Source of the DNA: Dehalococcoidia bacterium
GTDB lineage: Bacteria > Chloroflexota > Dehalococcoidia > E44-bin15
Assembly: GCA_023129355.1 (NCBI GenBank)
Contig: JAGMCC010000025.1
Location: 1-10,441 of the forward strand
Length of the DNA stretch: 10,441 bases
Direction of reading: 5' to 3'
The notes below the pieces were generated by a model. That model was not told the origin of the DNA. It saw only the letters and a list, made by a program, of their open reading frames with translations, and did no database searches. Made by a program: the position numbers and the translations under genes. Position 1 is the first letter of the stretch; every line of letters begins with the position of its first letter. This document shows positions 1-5,596 of the stretch, one piece after another.

Positions 1-19
1 CCGCTACCCTGTTCTTCAT
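1..19 (-). CDS. 5' end of a truncated gene, last in the left operon
   Basis: Only the first six codons are inside the window (Met-Lys-Asn-Arg-Val-Ala). The ATG at 19-17 has a GAGGAG ribosome binding site at 35-30, 10 nt upstream. It lies 45 nt beyond the stop of the thiolase-like gene on the same strand, so it is probably the next cistron. The opening resembles the start of the thiolase-like proteins here (short basic start, then a hydrophobic strand), so another thiolase-fold protein is possible, but six residues cannot prove it. A second ATG at 24-22 is followed almost at once by TGA and is not a usable start. Confidence 0.4.
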
Positions 20-64
20 TGCATCAAGGCTCCTCTATAAAGAGATAGGCTACAGCGCCCTATC

Positions 65-1201
65 CTAGTTCTCGAGAACAAATACGCAATGCCCCTGTCC
101 ACATGCGCCTTCGATACCGTGCGCTAATGCTACCCTGGCACCTTCAACCTGTCTGGCACCGGCTTCGCCTCTGAGCTGCAGCACCGCTTCGGCAATTCGC
201 GCCAGCCCGGCAACCTGGACCGCATGTGCCGACAACACTCCACCTGATGGGTTGATTGGCAAAGCGCCACGCAACTCTGTCAGACCTGAATCTACCATGG
301 CACCAGCTTCACCCCGCCCACACAGGCCCAGTCCCTCCATCCACAGGAGCTCCATATATGAGAAAGCATCGTAGACCTCGGCCACGTCAATTTCCTTCAT
401 CGGATTCTTAATTCCGGCCATTTTGTAGGCTCTTCCGGCAGCCGATGCCAGTGCATCTACCTCAGCCAGATCGCGGTCTCCCAGGTGATAGGCATCGGCG
501 CAATGACCAATGCCCTTTATCCAGATTGGCTTGCTGTACCTTTTCTTTGCCATCTCCTCCTCGGCCATTATGATTGCGCACGCCCCATCGGAGACGGGAG
601 AGGCATCGAGGAGCTTTATCGGGTCCGCCAGGACTCTGGATTTGAGAACATCTTCAACGGTGATATCCAACGGCAGGTGTGCGTAAGGATTGCTCTTAGC
701 ATTCCTATGGTTCTTTACCGAAATTTTAGCGCATTGCTCCTCGGTGATCCCGTATTTTGACATATAGCTCCTCATCTGGAGAGCCGATGAGTTTATGGCG
801 TCAATTCCCAGAACACGCTCGTAGACAGGATCGAACATGGCGTTGCTAATGACCGCAGGGATTCCCTCGGATATCTTGCTCTGTGCCACAACGAGGGTCA
901 CCTTGTGGAGGCCGGAGAGGATGCGCATAGCCCCCATGAGCGCCCCGTAGGTGCCATCCCCTTCTACATTTGTGGTGGGAACCCTGTGTGAACCGGTTGC
1001 CTCCGTAATTGTCATGCACGATATGGTACGCCCGTCCCAGAAATCGTTGCAGACCGTGACCGTATTGTCTATGTCCTCGATGGTCAGTCCCGCATCCTCC
1101 AGCGCCTCGCGTGTAACCTGGTACGCCATCTCAGCATGAGATGCCGGATTGTATCTCCGGTACTTGGTCTGAGCTACTCCTATAATGCCCACTTTGTCCA
1201 C
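65..1201 (-). CDS. Thiolase-like protein (SCPx/lipid-transfer type), lacks nucleophilic Cys
   Basis: This 378-residue protein has a thiolase fold of the SCP2-thiolase/lipid-transfer type. Visible marks are an N-terminal strand with GVAQTK (residues 8-13), DGRTIS (56-61), VAEVYDAF in the C-terminal half, NPSGG at 317-321 followed by a His at 326, and a terminal ALAHG block. Where true thiolases carry the acyl-accepting Cys (GCASG-like motif), this protein reads VEGDGTYGA (79-87), with no Cys. It may therefore be an aldolase/retro-aldolase or a non-catalytic partner rather than a classical acetyltransferase; this is inference. The start is GTG at 1201, chosen for an AGGAG site 7 nt upstream. 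It follows the DUF35 gene by 42 nt, the usual genetic pairing for this class. It is a clear paralogue of the protein at 5597-6748, sharing the DGRTIS and NPSGG blocks. Confidence 0.9.
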   Translation of the reverse strand: MDKVGIIGVAQTKYRRYNPASHAEMAYQVTREALEDAGLTIEDIDNTVTVCNDFWDGRTISCMTITEATGSHRVPTTNVEGDGTYGALMGAMRILSGLHKVTLVVAQSKISEGIPAVISNAMFDPVYERVLGIDAINSSALQMRSYMSKYGITEEQCAKISVKNHRNAKSNPYAHLPLDITVEDVLKSRVLADPIKLLDASPVSDGACAIIMAEEEMAKKRYSKPIWIKGIGHCADAYHLGDRDLAEVDALASAAGRAYKMAGIKNPMKEIDVAEVYDAFSYMELLWMEGLGLCGRGEAGAMVDSGLTELRGALPINPSGGVLSAHAVQVAGLARIAEAVLQLRGEAGARQVEGARVALAHGIEGACGQGHCVFVLEN

Positions 1202-1243
1202 GGTACAACTCCTAGTGGATGTTCACTTTGGCACGAGCACTGG

Positions 1244-1720
1244 TCAGGACCCAAGCGGCCTGAAATACTTAATGTCCAGGTAGTTGCCCTCTCGTGCGTC
1301 GCGAAAAACAGCTTTCAGCCTCATTCCAACCCTAATGTTATCCAACTCAACCTCTCCCAGAAGATGCATTAGTCCGGTGCTCGCCCCATCTAACTGTATT
1401 ATGCCCAGGGCGTACGGGGGTTCTTGTGGCTGGATGCCCGGAACGGCATATCGTATAACGGTGTAGGTCAATAAGGTGCCGATGTCCCCGACATCAACCC
1501 ATTCATCTATATTGCAAAAGCACCGCGGGCAGGTCTCCCTGGGGGGAAGGTATACCCTCTCACACTGGGGACATTTCGTTCCCCAGATCTTACAGTTATC
1601 CCTTATCTCCTGGTAGAACCTGCTCCCGACCTTTCCGGCATGCCAGGTATAAGGGAGCTTTATGCGGCTGGGGTACATCAAAGTACCGCTGTCGCCTAGT
1701 TCCTCACTTCTTACTCCCAT
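1244..1720 (-). CDS. DUF35 zinc-ribbon/OB-fold protein, partner of thiolase-like protein
   Basis: DUF35 proteins consist of a helical hook, a rubredoxin-like zinc ribbon and an OB fold, and they form complexes with thiolase-superfamily enzymes. Here the N-terminal helix (FYQEIRDNCKIWG) leads into the ribbon C-P-Q-C...C-P-R-C with the PPR spacer (VYLPPRETC). It continues into an OB-fold half with TLLTYTVIRYAVPG and the typical ending (GMRLKAVFRDAREGNYLDIKYFRP). The start was set at ATG 1720 (158 residues) because AAGGAG at 1732-1727 is 6 nt upstream. An ATG at 1723 is only 3 nt from that site, and a GTG at 1762 would extend the protein but has no comparable site. It lies between maoC (116 nt upstream) and the thiolase-like gene (42 nt downstream). 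Its likely role is CoA-substrate binding and subunit bridging in the cytoplasm. Confidence 0.88.
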   Translation of the reverse strand: MGVRSEELGDSGTLMYPSRIKLPYTWHAGKVGSRFYQEIRDNCKIWGTKCPQCERVYLPPRETCPRCFCNIDEWVDVGDIGTLLTYTVIRYAVPGIQPQEPPYALGIIQLDGASTGLMHLLGEVELDNIRVGMRLKAVFRDAREGNYLDIKYFRPLGS

Positions 1721-1836
1721 CATTTGCTCCTTATTATTACCAATTCTGGCGTCCCCTTTCACCTGCGGGGAAGCAGGTGCAGGAAGGTTAAATTCACCAT
1801 TATCCTTTCAGCCACTCTACTTCACAGAACTCGACA

Positions 1837-2268
1837 TCAGCTCGGTTTCTTGGCAATAAATACCTTAATAGTGGATATCGCCACATCCTCCCCCCGCTGG
1901 TTCTTAACCGACTGCTTCAGATTGACAACGCCACCCAGATCACCCTTATCCTGCTTTTCAACTACCTCTAGTTCAACGTGAATGGTATCGCCGATCTTGG
2001 TGGGTGCGGTAAACCGCACCTTGTCCATACCGTAGAACGCTATAATTGCCATCTCGTAAAGAGGCATAAGCCCGGTCGCTACCGAAAGCACCAGCATACC
2101 ATGAGCTATCCTCTCTCCGAAAGGGCCCTTCTTGGCATATTCCACGTCAGTATGAAGCGGATACCAGTCCCCGCTAAAAGCGGCAAAGTTGACGATGTCC
2201 GCTTCGGTGATTGTTCTCGCCCTGGTTACCTCTACATCACCGACTTGAATCTCTTCATAATACTTCAT
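1837..2268 (-). CDS. MaoC-family (R)-specific enoyl-CoA hydratase/dehydratase
   Basis: This is a 143-residue single hot-dog domain of the MaoC/R-hydratase family, which adds water across trans-2-enoyl-CoA. The hydratase signature is at residues 28-41 (FAAFSGDWYPLHTD), with catalytic Asp34 and His39. The usual Asn between Asp and Pro is Tyr36, as in many divergent MaoC proteins. RIAHG at 53-57 forms the next conserved block. The length is normal for a one-domain member. The start is ATG 2268 with GGGAGGT 4-5 nt upstream. It is the first intact gene of the left operon, followed by DUF35 and a thiolase-like gene. That order recalls steroid side-chain degradation, where MaoC and DUF35 are fused in ChsH2 and work with Ltp2. 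The substrate here is unknown. Confidence 0.9.
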   Translation of the reverse strand: MKYYEEIQVGDVEVTRARTITEADIVNFAAFSGDWYPLHTDVEYAKKGPFGERIAHGMLVLSVATGLMPLYEMAIIAFYGMDKVRFTAPTKIGDTIHVELEVVEKQDKGDLGGVVNLKQSVKNQRGEDVAISTIKVFIAKKPS

Positions 2269-2294
2269 ATTACCTCCCTCCAGTAATTCAGCTT

Positions 2295-2384
2295 CTACCG
2301 TTCCAGCATGAAGGCCACCTTGTAGACCACCCCCAAATCCAATATCTCCCGCCCTAGCTTCTTATCGTTTTCCGAGAAAAGTTG
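2295..2384 (-). pseudogene. Coding-like C-terminal remnant upstream of maoC
   Basis: On the minus strand, 29 sense codons run from 2384 to a TAG at 2297-2295, directly upstream of maoC and in the same direction. The predicted peptide reads like a real protein end (DKKLGREILDLGVVYKVAF, then MLER and stop). Its third codon positions are mostly G or C, as in the intact left-operon genes. A TAA (2387-2385) closes the frame immediately upstream, and no start codon or ribosome site fits. I read it as the surviving 3' end of an upstream operon gene, cut where the accessory stretch begins. I do not recognise the family. Chance coding-like sequence is the alternative. Confidence 0.35.
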
Positions 2385-2672
2385 TTATAATTCCTGCAGG
2401 ATGTTAAGCGTATTGGGAAAGATGAAATACTTGGTACCTTATGGGGATGGTCTTTCCCTGTGATACTTTCTTACACTATTCGTGAGGGTCTGTCAAGGAC
2501 TTCAGACTGCTGCACCTGAAATACTGTGGAAAGTTTCAACGAAAACTGATTCCAGTGAGGGGTATGGTTTGCGCTGGGTGATTCCGATTGCACTGTATTC
2601 TATTCTGTATAATCCTTGACATCTCCTCTATTTTGGGTATATCTGAAGAACCCTGATTGCGGGGACACGGCA
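2385..2672. other. Noncoding stretch with promoter-like elements
   Basis: No convincing gene is visible. A perfect TATAAT lies at 2608-2613 with only a poor upstream -35. A TTGACA at 2616-2621 is followed after 16 nt by TATATC (2638-2643), a fair sigma70-type promoter for the gene at 2738. A minus-strand TATAAC at 2389-2384 could serve maoC but has no good -35. The segment is AT-richer than the operons on either side. Confidence 0.4.
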
Positions 2673-2701
2673 TTGACAGACGGGCAGTGCTTTGTTAGCA
2701 T
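2673..2701 (+). promoter_or_regulatory. Sigma70-type promoter of the DUF6125-like gene
   Basis: A perfect -35 TTGACA (2673-2678) is separated by 17 nt from TAGCAT (2696-2701), a 4/6 match to the -10 consensus. Transcription would start near 2708, giving a leader of about 30 nt before the ATG at 2738. The alternative TTGACA-16-TATATC at 2616-2643 lies further upstream, and the two could act in tandem. Confidence 0.5.
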
Positions 2702-2737
2702 ACTACACTTGACTACATTCTCGGCTTGGGGGTAGAC

Positions 2738-3289
2738 ATGAAGGAAGCGAATGGCGGCTGGTCAGCAGAATCTACCGCACAATTGGAAAAGCTCTCCAAA
2801 GCAGAGCTTATTCAACTTGTACGATTGTATTCCAAATTGTTTCTAGCGGTAGATGCTTTCTGGTATCTAGCAGTCAAAGAGATAGTGGATGAGGATACGG
2901 CTACAGCCTGTGATCTTTGGGTTTGGGAGAGGTATTCCCCGTATGAGTTCAAAAGGCTGATGTCGTTAATGAACATAAAGGGCAATGACTTAGAAGCCTT
3001 CGCAGCAGCCTCAAGCTTCTCGCCCTGGTTCTCGAACTTGAACTACAGGTTCACCCGCGAGGAGGATAATAAGCTGACCTTCACTGTGCTGGAATGTCCC
3101 ACGCTGCAGGCCCTTAGACGAGAAGGGGCAGGAAGGGAGAATACCATTTGCCAACAGGTAGAGCCGCGGCTTTTTCAAATCATTATCCAGTCCTTCAACC
3201 CCAAGGGCAAAGTTATCCCTATAGAGCTGCCTCCAGAGGCGAGCAAGGACAGTATATGCTGCCGCTGGCAGTTCTCAATAGAGGAATAA
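2738..3289 (+). CDS. DUF6125-like cytosolic protein
   Basis: This 183-residue soluble protein has no signal peptide or membrane segment. The N-terminal half is helical: it begins KLSKAELIQLVRLYSKLFLAVDAFWYLAVKE, with the D-x-F/L-W-x-x-x-V/A-E pattern. The C-terminal part has spaced Cys residues (LECPTLQALRREG, then TICQQVE), FNPKG, a PPEASKD segment and the ending CCRWQFSIEE. This layout (cp.q..R..Gr...C, f.P, PP....D..C.W.f) matches my memory of DUF6125 (Pfam PF19620), a family of unknown function often found in anaerobes with acyl-CoA genes; I could not check it. The start was moved from an in-frame TTG at 2726 to ATG 2738, because the G-rich site at 2728-2732 lies 5 nt before that ATG and inside the longer version. 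The gene stands alone, with gaps of more than 300 nt around it. Confidence 0.7.
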   Translation: MKEANGGWSAESTAQLEKLSKAELIQLVRLYSKLFLAVDAFWYLAVKEIVDEDTATACDLWVWERYSPYEFKRLMSLMNIKGNDLEAFAAASSFSPWFSNLNYRFTREEDNKLTFTVLECPTLQALRREGAGRENTICQQVEPRLFQIIIQSFNPKGKVIPIELPPEASKDSICCRWQFSIEE

Positions 3290-3618
3290 TAAAGAAGCCT
3301 CAGCCTAAGCCTGAACGACATAGTGTAGCGTTTATGCTACGAAGGGATGAATAGGTAATATCCAGAGGACTATTGGTATGGTCGGCGCCCAATATTTCCG
3401 GGACAAAATGGCCCTCTTTTGCAGATGAAATTTATTCATTCGTTTATAGCATAGGCTTGACTGTTTGCAGCCTCTACCAACAAATGAATAGAACTGGCTA
3501 ATCGAAGGCCTGAATAGCCAGCGAGCAGGATTTTAAATAGCCACAATGGCTGATTATAGGAAATTCCGGATATAATGGAGTCAGCGCCTGGTATAAGCAA
3601 TAGAAAGGAGTTATTAGC
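3290..3618. other. Noncoding gap upstream of the zinc-ribbon gene
   Basis: No gene is supported in this gap. A perfect TATAAT at 3571-3576 lies 43 nt before the ATG at 3619 and is the best promoter candidate for that gene, although its -35 region (around 3547-3552) is poor. A 5-bp hairpin (GTAGC at 3325-3329 with GCTAC at 3336-3340) is too weak and lacks the U-run expected of a terminator. AAAGGAG (3604-3610) is the ribosome site of the next gene. Confidence 0.4.
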
Positions 3619-4380
3619 ATGATCTGTCCCAAGTGCCAGTTCCAAAATCGGCCAGACTCGACATTCTGTGCTAGATGTGGCAAGAGGTTTCACTTTTATT
3701 GCCCAGCCTGTGGGGAAACCACAGCGGATGCAGACAATTATTGTATCAAGTGCGGCCATAGCTTTCATGTCTATCCCCCAAGCCTGCTACAAAAACATGA
3801 ACAGGAGAAAGAGGAACGGCACAGGGAGTACTATATGCCAAGGGTGAGGTCAGCCAGAATCGCACCCGTATTACACAACTTGCTCGGGCTCACGGAGCAG
3901 AGTAATATGTCAGATATGCGTCGGGATCATCTTGAGCATTCGCTATGTCATGTATTTGAAGACCCATGGCTCTCATTGCATGATGACAGTGACGTGAGTG
4001 ATTTTCTACAAGATTTCTGGCAAGCTGTAAAGGAACTTTGGCCTGAAGCCTTCAATGATTCGAATGAATACTGCATACGGAACATGCTAGGATTCTCTAT
4101 TCTCAATAGGGTGTTCCCCGATGTGATGCAATTGTGCCGAAAATCCAGCGATTTTTCGAAGGAGACTATGAAGCGAATCTTAGCTCAGACTGGTGTCGAC
4201 TCTGACTTCTGGCGTGAGAAAAATTTGACGTGTGGGGAGTTCGATTCCGGTATTAAGTCATTTATACCTGATAATGCGCCATTTATAACCAGTCCAGAAT
4301 CGTGCATAAATGCGGCAACCTCTTACATCAGGGGGAAGTTAGGGACCACCAGGGTGGATAAAAAACCATTTATTAATTAA
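3619..4380 (+). CDS. Double zinc-ribbon protein with an uncharacterised helical C-terminal domain
   Basis: This is a 253-residue cytosolic protein. Residues 1-47 are two successive zinc ribbons with four CxxC knuckles: C3/C6 with C17/C20, and C28/C31 with C42/C45. A charged segment follows (KHEQEKEERHREYY, about residues 58-72), then a helical C-terminal domain. Parts of that domain (LQDFWQAVKELWPEAFND, then LGFSILNRVFPDVMQLC and a later DFWRE plus DSGIKSF) remind me of the C-terminal helical tail of some DGQHR-domain proteins. The DGQHR core itself is absent, and I could not test the likeness. The start is ATG 3619 with AAAGGAG 8 nt upstream. A role in nucleic-acid or protein binding is plausible from the ribbons but unproven. 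It is not in an operon with either neighbour. Confidence 0.8.
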   Translation: MICPKCQFQNRPDSTFCARCGKRFHFYCPACGETTADADNYCIKCGHSFHVYPPSLLQKHEQEKEERHREYYMPRVRSARIAPVLHNLLGLTEQSNMSDMRRDHLEHSLCHVFEDPWLSLHDDSDVSDFLQDFWQAVKELWPEAFNDSNEYCIRNMLGFSILNRVFPDVMQLCRKSSDFSKETMKRILAQTGVDSDFWREKNLTCGEFDSGIKSFIPDNAPFITSPESCINAATSYIRGKLGTTRVDKKPFIN

Positions 4381-4603
4381 GGGTAAAGTCCATAAATCAG
4401 TTTTAAATATGGGGTCTTTTCAGAGTAGCCTTTCGGCAAGAGCTAAATCCCTTCGCATAAGTTTCTATCTTGCATGCTCTTGCTAGAATAACCCCCTTTC
4501 CAACCATGTAACTACATCGTGAATGCACAACGCTTCTCTATGTAATCTACCTCAATTCTGCTTTTGCCATAAAACATGCTATTCATTTTGTCACGCCGGT
4601 ACA
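4381..4603. other. Noncoding AT-rich gap
   Basis: No coding frame, RNA gene or convincing terminator is visible. A small GCC-TTTC-GGC hairpin occurs after the zinc-ribbon gene but has no U-run. The 3' end of the gap leads into the promoter of the selenoprotein gene. Confidence 0.4.
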
Positions 4604-4632
4604 GAAACATGTTATTGCTTATTTGATATAAT
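4604..4632 (+). promoter_or_regulatory. Extended -10 promoter of the Uxx-star gene
   Basis: TGATATAAT at 4624-4632 is a perfect -10 box preceded by the TGn extension. GAAACA at 4604-4609 is a weak -35 (3/6) at 17-nt spacing, which is normal for extended -10 promoters. The start point would be near 4639, about 35 nt before the ATG at 4674. This supports translation from 4674 rather than from the longer open frame beginning at 4652. Confidence 0.5.
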
Positions 4633-4673
4633 ATCCTGAAGAGCCCAGCTAGTGTATCTGGGATGGTCTTCAG

Positions 4674-5194
4674 ATGGAAATAATAGTTTACTCGACTCCC
4701 ACTTGACCCTATTGCCGCATGGTGAAAGAGTTTCTTTCACAGAGAGGAATAGGTTTCAAGGAGCACGATGTTTCACGCGACCGCGCGGCTGCCCGGGAAC
4801 TCGTGAACAGGACAGGCCAGATGGCGTACCAGTCACTGTTATTGATAGCCAGATAATCATCGGGTTTGACCGTGAGCGGTTGGAGCAGGCACTTAAAATG
4901 GAGCAACAGAGAGAGCGGCACTCGTTTGGAGCTGCGATTGCTGATGCCAGCAAGATCACGGCCCGGCAAGGTTTGGGGATAACGCTTGGAGCCTACGTAG
5001 GTAACGTGAGGCCCGGTTCCGTAGCACAGATGGTAGGCCTGGTGCCAGGCGACATTATTACTGAAATAAATATGCAGCGTGTCGCTACTGCGGATGATTT
5101 GGAACAAGCCCTATCGAAGATAAGCAAGGGAGGCCGCATCTCTCTGGTTTTCCTAAGGGGCAATAAAACGTTTACTACCGAAGGAACTCTCTGA
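4674..5194 (+). CDS. Uxx-star glutaredoxin-like selenoprotein with C-terminal PDZ domain; in-frame UGA, one-base frameshift
   Basis: Read from ATG 4674, the frame gives a thioredoxin-fold start (MEIIVYSTPT), then TGA at 4704-4706, then PYCRMVKEFL. This is a glutaredoxin active site with U11-P12-Y13-C14, selenocysteine in place of the first Cys. The domain continues (FKEHDVSRDRAAARELV, then NRTGQM to 4823). The rest of the same domain, VPVTVID...IIIGFDRERLEQAL with the cis-Pro, lies one frame over from 4826. One G missing from a GGG run at 4823-4824 explains this: restoring it gives a continuous 173-residue protein. The second half is a PDZ domain (about residues 95-173: GAYVGNVRPGSVAQMVGLVPGD and the following strands). 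Without the correction, the UGA frame stops at TAA 4854-4856. The call follows the Uxx-star family of glutaredoxin-like (seleno)proteins. Its likely role is thiol/selenol redox chemistry on a PDZ-recruited partner. Either an assembly error or a true decay mutation is possible. A weak ribosome site (GGGATGG, 4660-4666) precedes the ATG by 7 nt. Confidence 0.82.
4707..4740 (+). promoter_or_regulatory. Candidate bacterial SECIS element
   Basis: GTGAAAGA (4722-4729) pairs perfectly with TCTTTCAC (4733-4740), an 8-bp stem with loop GUU (4730-4732). The loop begins 23 nt after the UGA at 4704-4706. Bacterial SECIS hairpins are known to lie just 3' of the UGA inside the coding region, to have a short apical loop with a G in its first two positions, and to place that loop roughly 16-37 nt from the UGA. 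All three conditions are met, and the loop has the GU dinucleotide that SelB contacts in the E. coli fdhF element. The sequence is constrained by coding, so the perfect stem is notable. Confidence 0.7.
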
Positions 5195-5493
5195 TACACT
5201 TATAATTCATTTATGAGCTTAGTCTGCTGGAACAGTTCGATAAAGGTCAGCCAGGATGGCTAAACTAGCCTGTTGAGTCCTCTAGTTGACATTGTAGCGG
5301 ATTGTGCAATGTCGCCTGGAGGCGCACTAGCCTGCTTGACAGCCAGGAGATATAGAGATATTATTATGTCCCCATGCGCTACCGGCGATTTCTGGGATGC
5401 ATCGGGCGGCCAACACGGCTCTGGGAGGATTTGCCGGACCAGGCGCTATGGGTGTATCATCGCTGACGACAGCGATGAGGATGAGAATTGACT
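5195..5493. other. Gap without a supported gene, possible decayed sequence
   Basis: An open frame starting at a TTG (5273-5491) has no ribosome site and an unconvincing composition. A second frame (5340-5495, Ala/Gly-rich, ending MRMRID) looks slightly more protein-like but has no start. Neither is called. A GGCTA-AAC-TAGCC hairpin at 5258-5270 is too small to be called a terminator. Confidence 0.4.
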
Positions 5494-5545
5494 GATTGTT
5501 AGTTGAAATGGTAACTCCCGGATGATATAACTAACCCAAACAATC
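5494..5545. repeat. Inverted repeat enclosing the right-operon promoter
   Basis: GATTGTT (5494-5500) is the exact complement of AACAATC (5539-5545). The adjoining TTAGTT (5499-5504) is the exact complement of AACTAA (5529-5534). The arms are offset by 4 nt on the right side. They cover both the -35 and the -10 of the promoter, so a dimeric regulator such as a TetR-type protein could bind here. No regulator gene is in the window. Confidence 0.4.
5503..5531 (+). promoter_or_regulatory. Promoter of the right operon
   Basis: TTGAAA (5503-5508) and TATAAC (5526-5531) each match the sigma70 consensus at 5 of 6 positions, are separated by exactly 17 nt, and have a TGn extension (5523-5525). Transcription would begin near 5538, giving a leader of about 60 nt to the ATG at 5597. 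It is the best promoter in the window. Confidence 0.6.
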
Positions 5546-5596
5546 GGGGACCTTAGAAATCGGAGTGTGGATTTCTTGGACCAAAAGGAGGGAAAA

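Noticed and set aside
485..760. Plus-strand open frames inside the minus-strand thiolase-like gene
   Set aside because: They are shadows of a well-supported coding frame, without ribosome sites or family likeness. The same applies to the other overlapping frames within called genes.
3325..3340. Hairpin after the DUF6125-like gene as a terminator
   Set aside because: A 5-bp stem without a U-run is too weak.
4652..4825. N-terminal part of the long open frame 4652-5194 as real coding sequence
   Set aside because: It is Arg/Ser/Pro-rich without family likeness. The same DNA in the adjacent frame gives a canonical glutaredoxin half, so this reading is a frameshift artefact.
4815..4835. Programmed ribosomal frameshifting joining the two glutaredoxin halves
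   Set aside because: No slippery heptamer or downstream stimulatory structure is visible at the junction. A lost G in a short G-run is simpler.
5258..5270. GGCTA-AAC-TAGCC hairpin as terminator of the selenoprotein gene
   Set aside because: It has a short stem and no following U-run, and lies about 65 nt after the stop.
5273..5491. 72-residue open frame before the right operon
   Set aside because: It has a TTG start, no ribosome site and no recognisable domain, and it lies just before the operon promoter.
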